Assembly (NCBI GenBank): GCA_029891385.1
Contig: CM057235.1
Location: 15,614,001 to 15,678,000 of the forward strand
Source: Erythroxylum novogranatense
Lineage: Eukaryota; Streptophyta; Magnoliopsida; Malpighiales; Erythroxylaceae
Length of the DNA: 64,000 nt
Direction of reading: 5' to 3'
Position numbers and translations under genes: made by a program. Below, piece by piece: positions 10,475 to 21,419 of the stretch. The notes beneath the pieces were generated by a model that saw only the letters and a program-made list of their open reading frames with translations, searched no databases and was not told the origin of the DNA. Within the stretch, counting starts at the first letter, position 1. Every line of letters begins with the position of its first letter.

Positions 10475-13400
10475 ATTCCCTCCTTATAAAATTTCGTCCT
10501 CGAAATTCTCAATCAACGGTTCACTATGACAGCTTATCAATTGACTCTACATGTTCCATACACTTTTCACTCAATGATTCATTTTTCAAAAGTCACAAGA
10601 ACTACACTCATCAGTTGTTCACCACTTATTTGGCTAACTCATTATCATTCGTCACCGTAGATTTGACTCAATAAGGTCGATCGGTGATCTTACTACGCTA
10701 CTATCTCACTTGCCATTTTCGAGTAGCCATTACCTTTAGTTCCAATGCTATGACTCACCATTATTTCGAACCTGTTCACTTATCATATTTTATCAATTCA
10801 ATACCTTTTCTCCAGTACCATGCGGTCTAATTCAGATTCCATTGAGTACGATACTTACCATAACCTCCTTTATCTTGTCGGGATTTATTCACATTCCTTT
10901 GGTACCAAGACAATGACATTTAGCTCCAATTCACTATAAGCGGTGATAATTTACCTAATGTAGTCATGCTTTATAATCCATTGACTCTTAGTTCAAATTC
11001 TTAGACAATTCAACTGTTCTATAGTATTCACGCATCGCAATTGGATTACTCTATTTCATTTGTCCTATCCGGTTCCACCTCCACTAACCCATTCAAATTT
11101 TCCTGAGTTCCTTTTTTCACCCATCACAGCCTCAAAGCCATTATGGTCTTTGACTCCCGTTAAACGCAAAGGTGTAGCGATGTATTCCTACAATAAATCG
11201 TAACTCTATATCACGATCATAATCCCGTGAAACCCAAACCACTTAAGCACTTTTCCTGTGAACATTCAAACCTATAAACACTTGAATCTAATCACTTCGC
11301 TCTATACCCTTAGTTATTACATTTCACTTTTCGCATATACTTACTAGAATGTCTAGCTTCGACTTTTCACTTACTTGTTCTATCACCTTTTGGTCGGGTA
11401 CACATACTTCTTCTTTGAGTCTTTCAATATTATTTTCCGATTTCACTCGATATTCGCACTCATCATAGACTCACTATTTTAATTCTCGCACTCTTAACCT
11501 TTCTTACCTCTATCCAAAGATCACTAGTTCTACAACCTCAAGCTTCCGTAAACACTTCTTAATTACCCATAATCTACTTGACATTTTTTTCTTAAAATCC
11601 CAATATCTCAGTAATTGGTCTATTGATTGCGCCTTTATCCGCTCACTATTTGTGCTTAGTATTCAGAGTTGTCATTTTATTTCAGTAGTCATTTATGCCC
11701 GCCTTTTCCTCGAATAAGCACAGTGTATCCTTATAGAAATCTAAAGTCTCTAAGGCTTTAAACAATTTCGATCATAACACCAATACCATTTATCAAAAGT
11801 CAATTCAATTTATCTAATATCGCTTGAACATAATGTCTCGCTCATCTCACACCCCCTCTCCAAGGGTATGCTCATCATCAGTATCAAATTCCTCCATTAT
11901 TCTTTTACTTTTCACTGTTAAACACTTTCAAACGCATTCCGTCGATAATCATAGTCACTACCATTTGCTTACTTCGCATCATTCCCTCTTGAACTTTTCC
12001 ATACATCACCAAACATCATTCAATTCATTCAGTCCACAATTAGTGTATTTACAATCTCCTTATGAAGATAACACTACATCACGTCATTGTCAGTTTTCCT
12101 TTAGAACTTCTTGTCTCTATTCATTTTCTCCTTTCAATTGATTTCCTGTCATTCACATCGATGTATGCCAATACCTAGTCATCCGTATTTGGACTTCCAT
12201 CAATTCCACTTCATTTGTGTATTCCACTTCACGCTCGGGACTAATTTATTCTTAATTTCAAATCTAACAGGTTTTGCATCACATATGGAGCTCTATTCAC
12301 TTCACATTGCAATAGAATCACCTTAAATTAAAATTCCACTCATGTTGTTGGATAATTTACATTTCCGTACACACAAAGTCTGTATAACCTCAATTTCACT
12401 TTTGATTTCGTCCATACTTCTTTTCGTTTGACCATTAGTCTTGCTACCATCTTTATACTGTTCATGAAAGTCTCATCAACCAATTAGTGTCCCTAATTGC
12501 TTGTCAATCATTCTTAACTCTACGCACTATCTTAGTCAGAAAAATTTTATGCCATAATTTAAAGATCAGAACATTCCTTGCACTAAGGTTCCGTGTGGCA
12601 GTCACCTAAACACTTTCTTTAACACTTATTCAGTAATCTACACCTCAGCAGAACTTTTTTTTTCCATTTTATCCGGAAACCAATTAGTAACCTATACAAT
12701 TCAGACTTCCATAAAATTCTTTCCGTTTATGCTAATCCTCAAATAGAGGACTGATGCCATAATATATATATATATATTTCATTTCCCTAGTTTCCTTCCC
12801 ATATCATTCATGTATCAGCTTGATCTTTTTAAGGTTATATCCACTTGGCTTATACAATGTCATCTCATTATTACTACGATCTCTTTAGTATCCTCAAACA
12901 ATCTATAATAGGGTATTCACGGTCCCCAAAACATGACAACATCGCTGATGCAACTCCATTGCATCTCTATCTATTTACCCATCCATTTACCATTTCGTGT
13001 CCATATACATCTTTTCAACCAATTCAGAATTTTCCGATACACAATCGGTAGAAAAGTGTCGATCATCTTTTTCCTTACAATCTTATTATATCGATTTCCA
13101 AACTCTTAGCACAATATTCAGATACCCATTTCAGTCTCAAGCTTATGTGCTCATAATCATAATCGCTTCACGAGTTCATTTCAGCTTAACTATACACTTT
13201 TATCTCACCATTTCTACTTACCCTACTAGGCACTAGGCACCTTACTCGTTCAGCTTCTTTCATTATTTCATTCTAGGTAGACCGTTACAAGACACTATTG
13301 ATCTTATCACAATCTCGCTATCATCATCCATCTATGATATCTACGATATCTCACACAAATGCAAATGAATCAATATCTACCTAATCGGACCATCTACGCT

Positions 13401-13904
13401 TTTACTCGGTTCAATGTTTCCCATTTCATCGTATATACAATCGTAGCTCTAATTACTTCGTCATCCCTGACTTTTAATCTCACTTCGTCTACTATATCGC
13501 CTCATATCTCCAAGGGACTTCTTCCAGCTTCTAGACATATTCGCTTCCTATCATCGAAATCTTGCCATTTTAATCCGGGAAGTACTTACGATATCACTTC
13601 TTTCCTAAATCACCTAAGCCAACATAGTCATTCTAACCACAAGACATTATAATTCTCATTATTTATGTTTCCTTTTCCCATTCCTCATTGCCTATACACC
13701 TTCACGGGCTCACATTCTAATCTGCCTCACTTTTCTCTCACTTAGTCACTTAACACATATGCACATCGTAGGATTTATCCTCGTGCGACTCGAACAAGGG
13801 ATCGCTACCACGATCCGCAATGACACGACTCAATGCATGCAACTTGACCTATGTTTCAGATCGTGCCCGATACATTCGTATTGCTTTGCTCGATACCACC
13901 TAAA
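10475..13904 (-). other. Non-coding interior of nested element
   Basis: This 3.43-kb stretch between the two LTRs holds no gag, protease, RT, RNase H or integrase motif in any frame. Open frames of up to about 105 codons (for example 11824-12141 plus) are low-complexity Ser/His/Phe/Ile-rich readings and do not look like proteins. The sense strand begins after the PBS and ends in the polypurine tract at 10475-10490. A short (TA)n run lies near 12765-12778. The plus strand is rich in TC and TTC. I see nothing else in it. Confidence 0.8.
13884..13898 (-). other. Primer binding site of nested element
   Basis: The minus strand reads TGGTATCGAGCAAAG six bases inside the 5' LTR. It shares the first 11 bases with the PBS of the coding elements, so the same initiator-Met primer is likely. 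Beyond that it differs (AAAG instead of ATGG). Confidence 0.75.
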
Positions 13905-16900
13905 TGTAACACCCCTCCCCGCATGCGAATTCAACCCGACATCGACGGTGATATCCGATCCTTGCCCGTGAGGGTGGCGTGCTACATCACTCAAGATAAA
14001 ACATTCATTAACGCGACATAAACAAAGAAGAAACTTGAGCCCATGTTCACAATTAATCATTTTCAGTTATTATACCATCCAATAATAATTTTACAATCGC
14101 TAATGTAAAACAATAGAACCACAATGGCTCATTATAAATACAAAGCATTATTGCACAATGATTGCGGAATACTATTCGATAAGACACTAATGCGCACCTA
14201 ACCGATCCCGACCTCAATCCTTCACTTGCCTACAGTAGACATACTCCCGTGTCAAACGGGGTATTCTTCAAGACCTGAAAAATAGATGCAAATTTTGGGT
14301 GAGTTTTGCGAACTCAGTGAGTGACCATCATCGATGGTTCACCAAATCACATAACATATAACACATACTTTCATTTCCATTAAGTCACATTTCATATTCC
14401 CTATCATACCTCACATTCACATACAGTTTCATATTTTCATTATGTCGATACAATGTCATATTCAATATAATCAAATCGATCATTCAATCAAATTTATCAT
14501 TCCCATTCAACACAATGTCACATTCCCATTCAATACAGTGTTGCAGTCCCATTCAATACAAGTAATTCAACCATTCCCATTCCGTACAATCAAATCAATC
14601 ATGTTATGCATATGTGCATGAGACCCACTTTCCATTTAATTACTTTGTTGTGACCGAGTGTCTAAACTCTCCGCACCCATGGATATCGTGGATCATTGAA
14701 ACCGTCCCCATATAGGGCTCATTATAAACCGTCCCATAAAGGGCTCATTATCGCCGAGCCCGAGGCTCTAAATCGATTCGAGCACGAAGCTCTTTTCACT
14801 CATTGTTGACTACTCGGTCACAACTCCCATTATCTTTCATATATTCATGCAAAGGAATGTCTTATGCATATTTGCATGCGCCGCTAATCATAATTACTAT
14901 CATCGGACCGTAGTCCGGCATTCGACATCTAATTAAGAAATCACATTTTATTTATGTGCAATTATGCATGCAAGACATTTTAACAATCTCAATATATACA
15001 CTTAGGTCATCCCATTCACATTCAAGGAGCACTTCAATAACGCAATTCCCAATACATAATCAATCACCGACCTCCCGTCCGAACCCATATTTAATCACAA
15101 TCAATAAAATAAATCAATACACATTCAACATATAACAAAAGCAATAACCAATAAGTAAGACCATTTAGGTTCACTCACAAGACGCCTCAGATTTGCATTG
15201 GTTTCCAATTTCTGAGAACGCCTGAGTGCGGACATTTATCCTGCACTACCAATTTATGCCATATGCATACATTAATCACTTTGCATAAAAATTCTCATTT
15301 ATGAACAAATATAGAATAAGGACAATGCATGTTCATGATATTCCCGGTTCAAATCCTATTTTTTTTATTAAAAAAATCCATTTCAAAATAAGAAATCCAA
15401 TGACGCTGACGGCGCTCAATTTGGACCTCTATAGGTCCCCAATTAAATAAAACAGTGAGTAAAGGCTCCGTTACCCGGGTCCACGTCAATTTTCCGTCCC
15501 CAAATCCCCAATTTCTCAAAAAATAAAATTAAATAATCAATGAATCCGATGCCTCAAGAATCAGGTCAATCGGACGTCGGACGGAAAAGTTATTCACGAA
15601 AGAAACCAAGATTCAAATAAAACAATTAATATATCTATATCTATAAGCCCTTATAGATATAGATATAAAACTTATATCTATTTCCAACCGAATTTCAATC
15701 CTCTATAACTTTTTGTATACAATTCAGAAAATTGCAAACCATACCTTGTTGGAAAGATAATGAAACCTCTATAAGTTTCATTTAGACCATTTAAATTAAT
15801 TCCACCCCTAATGGTGTCAAAATCCCATGAAAACTACTACCTACTCAAAGTCACTCAACACAGTACAGTATCTTGTAAATTTAGTAACTTTCATTCTCTT
15901 CAGTCAAAATATTACAAAATAAATATGCTCGTCAAGATCACAATGTTATCTAAAACTTTCATGAACAACCAAATTCCCAATTCATTTACTAACTAGGTCA
16001 AATAATTCACCGAAGCATCTGTCTACTAAACTGTCCCAATCTGAGCAGTAAATTTCCAACCAGTATATCTCCTAGTACAAATGTCAAAAAACTCACTACT
16101 TTATATCCCTGAAAAGATAAGTTCTCAAACTTCAATTTTCATGAAGAACCCAAATTCCAATTCAACCTCTAATAATTTCAAATCTGCCAAACAATGTACT
16201 GATCAGGGAAGCAGTGAGAAACCTAATGTAGGTTTTGTTTTTACAAATTCATTACTCCCAAATATGACATACAAAACTTACGTGCCATATATCATTTTCA
16301 AGATAATTTCTTCCTATACAACTTTTCAGAAGATTACTTATGCCAATTCAATTCACATAAATTGCTAAAATTGCTTCCAATCTGAATGCTCACAAAATCT
16401 ACACTTAGGCTAGGTTTCATCAAAATGCTCAAAACCAGTCAATAGAAAACAGGTCATATCTCCCAATATAAAGATCTAAAAATAGCAAAATCAGTGGGAA
16501 TGGAAAGCTAACTTAACATGTTTCAACTTTCATGAAGACCATTTTCCATAATTCCTTCTAAATTAATTTTGAAAAATCAACAAAACTCTAGGTTATGTGG
16601 TTCGGTTACTGTGCATTCCAGCCATCAGCAGTAACTTTCCATGCTAAAATTCGACCTTTTAGAGTTACAATTTAACAACACCTATTTCACACAAAATTGT
16701 AGCCAACAAGCTCAAGTTTAATTGGGCACAAACCGCAACTCATTTTCTTACCTACACAATGAGTTATGATCAAAACATTGCAATAGGTTCAATATCCATT
16801 TTTCCAGCTTTCATCTTCAACTTAACTCCTGTCACTTCTAATACCAATTCCACATGCATAAGCATCCTAATGAAAAAGAAATAAGTTACTAGATCATTCA

Positions 16901-17853
16901 TACATTCACTTAGGCTCAACATACACACTCAAAACACAAGTATGACTAACTATTAATATCAAGTTAAACACATACTCCATTAACACTCAATCCTCACCTT
17001 CTCATCAAGCTAGCTTCAAATAACCATACATATAACATGAAACATGATACTTACGTAATTAAGTCACTAAATCTTCAAATTCTTCAAGGAAAACCCCAAG
17101 ACCTAGCTTGCACCACAACCCACGTAGACCACCATCTTTAGGGTTGGAAAGTGAACAAATTCTTTGATGGAAAGAAGAGCAAGGTGGAAGAGGTGTAGGA
17201 TGTTCAACAACAAAGGAAACTAGAGTGATCAAAGCTCACCAAGAAAGGGAAGAAGAGAAGCCACGAAGATGGGAAAAAAAATCACCAAATATCCTCCAAG
17301 ATGAGAGAGTGTCGTGAGAGTGTGTGGAATTAAGCTAAAAGAAGACAACATAAGGTTACTTAAATAAATACATGGCTAATATCATGTCATGTGTCAAGCC
17401 TTCACTAAATCTTCATCAAGTAATAATTTATATCCCAAATTCCAACAATTAACACTTGTCCAATACCCCTATAGCCATATATCCATAATCCAATACCATT
17501 GATAATGACTTCTACTACACTTGACCAATTGGTCTGTCACCCGGTATTTTTTCTAGTCCGAGAATTTTCTTCGAAAAATTTCAGAAAATTTTCTAAAAAT
17601 CCCTTAAAATATAAAGCACTCGATGGTGCACTCAGAATAATTTTTCCCACATAATAACCACGTTAATCACAATAAAATACCGTTTAGGCCCAAATACTGG
17701 GAATATCATGTATGCATGTACAGTTATTTCATGTGCACTATTTTTGCTGATCACCAGTACCAATATGCATAAAAATGTCAAAGCAGTCCTAATCACTCTT
17801 ACCCCTAGCCAATTTTACTATTTTACCCTTCCTATCGGGGGTGGGATGTTACA
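13905..17853 (-). repeat. 5' LTR of nested element
   Basis: This 3,949-bp copy pairs with 6528-10474. In sense direction it starts TGTAACATCCCACC and carries a CT-rich leader-like stretch near 17340-17100. The splice donor GTAAGTAT is at 17054-17047. Differences from the other LTR concentrate where this copy has CAG or CTG, for example GCAGTGAG here against GCGGTGAG near 8840. The opposite direction also occurs, so neither copy is clean throughout. Confidence 0.92.
17047..17054 (-). other. 5' splice site in nested-element 5' LTR
   Basis: The minus strand reads GTAAGTAT at the end of the leader-like region, in the same relative place as in the LTR1 family although the surrounding sequence has diverged. 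I did not find a convincing matching acceptor in the interior. Confidence 0.5.
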
Positions 17854-20800
17854 TTACGAACTCAGTGAGGAACCATCATCGATGGTTCACCCAATTCATG
17901 CATATACACATACATAACACAGCTACGCACAATTATCTCATCAAATCACATTTAGTAGTAATTTTCATACCAATTCAAAGAATCAATTCAAATGCACATG
18001 GAATGTGTATGAGACGCTTTTCCAATTTATTACGTTGTTGTGATCGAGCGCTGGCTCGTCCCATTAAGGGCGATAAACGGTGGGCCATAGGCTCAATCAC
18101 TATGGGCTCAAGGCCCAATCACGTTGAGCTTTAAGCTCTCGTTGGTCGCTTCCGTCACAACTGCCGACATCGATCATGCAATTATGCATGAAGTGCATAT
18201 GTCCAAATAAAACAACACCAACATCATATCAGATCCCAATTCAACATATACACATAAGTCTTGTACAAGTAATCGCAAGAAAATCACATATGACACTTCT
18301 ATGTCAGAATTCCCCAATTCATCGGACCTTCGGTCCGCAATCCAGGCACAAACAAACATAATTGTCCCTCCATTATTCTCCACAGGGTTCTAAGTGCAGA
18401 ATTATAAACACTTACTAACCGATGAACCATCTAGGTTACTCACCTAATAACTTTCGAGCTAATGCCGGGAAGTCTCTGCAACGTCCGTGGGATGACGTTC
18501 CAACTGAGCCTCTATAACAATTAAAATAAGTAAACATTACCAACTGAATAGTTAAAAATATCAAACAATGCACATGGAATAAGTAAAACGTGTATAATGC
18601 ATGTTCATGGCATTCCCAGCCTTAATCCAAAATTTTCCCATAAAAAAAAATCCGTCTAAAAATTAGAAACCTATTGGCGCTGACGGTGCGCAATTCGGAC
18701 CTCTATAGGTCCCCAATTAAACAAAATAAGGATTAAAGGCTCCATTACAGGGCCACGCCAATTTCAGTCCAAAATTCCCAATTTCTCACAAATGAAATTA
18801 ATATTCTACTAATCCGATGCCTCAAGAATCAGGTCAATCGGATGTCGGACGGAAAAGAAATTGACAAAATGAAATCACAAATTACTAATTAAATAATAAT
18901 AATAATAACATAATAATAATAAAATAAAATAAAAAAATAAAAAGTTCAGCCTCGCTGGGGGCGACGTCTCGCCCCAGCGGGGCTGACTAAATTGGCTTCG
19001 TCATAGGGCGACGCTGCTCCTCCCTAGCGACGGCCTTTATTGATTCACTCGTCACTAGGGCGACGCGTCGCCCTAGTGACCGGGCCTTAATTCCATTACC
19101 CTCTTTTTTTTCCTATTTCCCATCCGAATTTCCAACAATAATAATTCTTAGCACACAAATCGGAAAAATACAAACCATAGCTTGTTGGAAAGATAATGAA
19201 AAGCTCTACCATTCTCATGAAGACCATAAAAATCAATTTCACCCCTAAGGGTGTCAAATATCCCATCAAAGCTACTGTCTACACAAAACCTCTCAAACAG
19301 TGCAATACTTTGCAAATTCAGTAACTACTCATTTCCTCAGTCAAAAATAACACAATAAATATTCTCAGTGAGTTCACAATGTTATCTCCAACTTTCATGA
19401 ACAAATCAAAATCAAATTTACTTACTAACTAGGTCAAACAATTCACCAAAGCATCAGCCCTCTGAAATCAACCAATCTGGACAGTGATGTTTCAAACAGT
19501 AATTCTCTTAGCAAAAATGTCACAAAAATCATTACCTTATATCCCTGAAAAGATAAGATCTCAAACTTCAATTTTCATGAAGAAAACAAACTCCAATTCG
19601 ATTTTTAACAATTTCAAATCTATTATGCAAGTTACTGCCATTTTCAGCAATTCACAACCTAATGCAGGGTCAGTTTTGCAAAATCATAACTCCCAACTCT
19701 GACCTCTAAAATTACACACCATAAATAATTTTCAAGATAATTTCTTACTCTACAACTTTTCAGAAGATCACTCACACCAATTCAGTCCAAAACAATTGCT
19801 AAAATTGCTCCCAAGCAGAAAGCTCACAAAATCAACACTTTAACTAGGTTTCTCCAAAAAGCGTAAAACCAATCAATAGTAATCAGTTCATATCTCCCAC
19901 TATACAACTCGAAAATTGGCAAGATCAGTGGAAATGGAAAGCTAACTCAATATGCCTCAACTTTCATAAAGACCATTTTTCCTAGTTCCATACCAATTAA
20001 TTTAGAAAAATCAACAAAACACATTAGTCATACTTGCGGTTACTGTTCACAGGCAATAAAACAGTAACTTTCCATGCAAAATTTCGCCCTTCTAGCATTA
20101 CAATTTAACAACACCTATTTCACACAAAGTTGTAGCCAACATCCCAAAGTTTAAGTGGCCACAAACCTCACCTCATTTGCTCTCCTACAAAATTAGTTAT
20201 GATCAAAGTATTACAATAGGTCAAAGATTCATTTTCCAGCTTTCAACATTAACCTAACTCTTATCACTTCTAACATCAATAACACATCACTAAGCATCCA
20301 TTCCTACCTCTAATTAAACCACAAATTCATCACAACATATACTTATATAATTATTCAAAAGTTGGCAGCACCCACATAACCAACTTCCATCTTGTATTTC
20401 CATTCATTAAGCACCATAAACATCATTAACAATATCACTTTCCCATTCTTTAACTACCATAACCAATTCCTTCACACAAGCATGCATTAAACCCATTCAA
20501 GCCTACCCTTATCATCATGAAATAAATGCATAAATGCTTCCCATAATGGCTTCTAACTACCAAAAACATAAAAACAAACATCAATACTTACCAATCAAGT
20601 TACAAACTCTTCAATTCTCCAACACTTTACAACTCTCCCACACTTCCTAACTTACTTCACCCACGGTTTTCATAAGCATAACAAAGAGTCTCATCAATTC
20701 AAGGCTTCAACTTGGTTTGTGTGTGATGATGAGCAAGCAAGGAACCAAGGAGAAATGTCTTGTATCGATAAGTAGAAGAAAATTCAAGGAGGAGGAAGAT

Positions 20801-21400
20801 GACTTTGATGAATGAAGAAGAAGGCTTTCCAAGATATTCATTTACTAAAAAAAGCTAAAGAGGAAGTCGTAGATGATGATTATAAGAAGACAAAATCAAT
20901 AAATCAAGAAGAACACTTGGCATTCAATGGGAAAAATGCAATTTATCAACTAATCCTATTTAGTTAAGTGCTAATTCCAATTAAGCTCTAATCATGGCAC
21001 TAAAATAATTCCCTAACACCATTTAGCCAATAATCTAATGCCATTAGGCAACCCTTTTCAGTACAAAAAGGCTCACTCAATCAGTCAGTTGGAAATTTTC
21101 CGGTGGGCAAGAACCCCGAAAAATTCCAGAAAAATTTCCATAAATCCCTAAAAATATAAAACAATTTATGGCGCACTCCAAATAATTTTTCAAATACAAC
21201 TTTCATATAAATTTCACAAAAGATTCCAATTAGACACTTATGCCGGAAATGTCATGAATGCATGTATACCATGTGCATGTGCAAAACAATCATCAGTTAT
21301 AGAGGCTATATAATGTATGTTCATGCCGAGTTATAATTCAAGTCTCCTAACCCGTCCCAAATTACTAATAAATCCTTTCTATGGGAGATGGGATGTTACA
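17854..21400 (-). repeat. LTR between A and B, right segment
   Basis: This is the remaining 3,547 bp of the shared LTR after the nested insertion, ending GGGATGTTACA. It contains the hairpin CGGACC-TTC-GGTCCG at 18323-18337 and the conserved ATCAGGTCAATCGG/GTCGGACGGAAAA block near 18825-18860. A TAA-rich microsatellite lies at about 18888-18943 and the GC-rich palindrome block at 18944-19086. The donor GTAAGTAT is at 20591-20584 (minus). It matches the B/C and D/E LTRs most closely, for example CACCATAAAC and AAAATTGGC variants. Confidence 0.92.
18944..19086. repeat. GC-rich palindrome block in A/B LTR
   Basis: This is a GC island in an otherwise AT-rich LTR, with repeated GGGCGACG/CGTCGCCC inverted units. 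One GTCACTAGGGCGACG half is followed by its complement. The first inner palindrome is disrupted compared with the copy at 50359-50388. A TAA microsatellite precedes it. Confidence 0.75.
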
Positions 21401-21419
21401 ATTCTCCCCTCCTAATAAA

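Larger units (their letters stand above)
6528..17853 (-). mobile_element. Nested non-autonomous LTR retrotransposon (LARD-type)
   Basis: This is an 11,326-bp element with two near-identical LTRs of about 3.95 kb, a primer site, a polypurine tract and a 3.43-kb interior without any recognisable gag or pol. It sits inside the LTR between A and B. Its ends are TGTAACACCCC and GGGATGTTACA on the plus strand. The polypurine-tract surroundings (TTTCG-GGACGAAATTTT, then AAGGAGGGAAT) and several LTR blocks are shared with the coding elements, so proteins from that family probably mobilised it. The two LTRs differ mainly at CAG/CTG sites and homopolymers, so the insertion may be very young. Confidence 0.88.

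Noticed and set aside
11824..12326. Open frames of 71-105 codons in the nested element interior as possible new genes
   Set aside because: They lie antisense to the element, have low-complexity Ser/Phe/His-rich composition, share no motif with known proteins, and are no longer than chance in TC-rich sequence.
18888..18943. TAA microsatellite as a functional site
   Set aside because: It is an ordinary AT-rich simple repeat within each LTR1 copy with no sign of a specific role.
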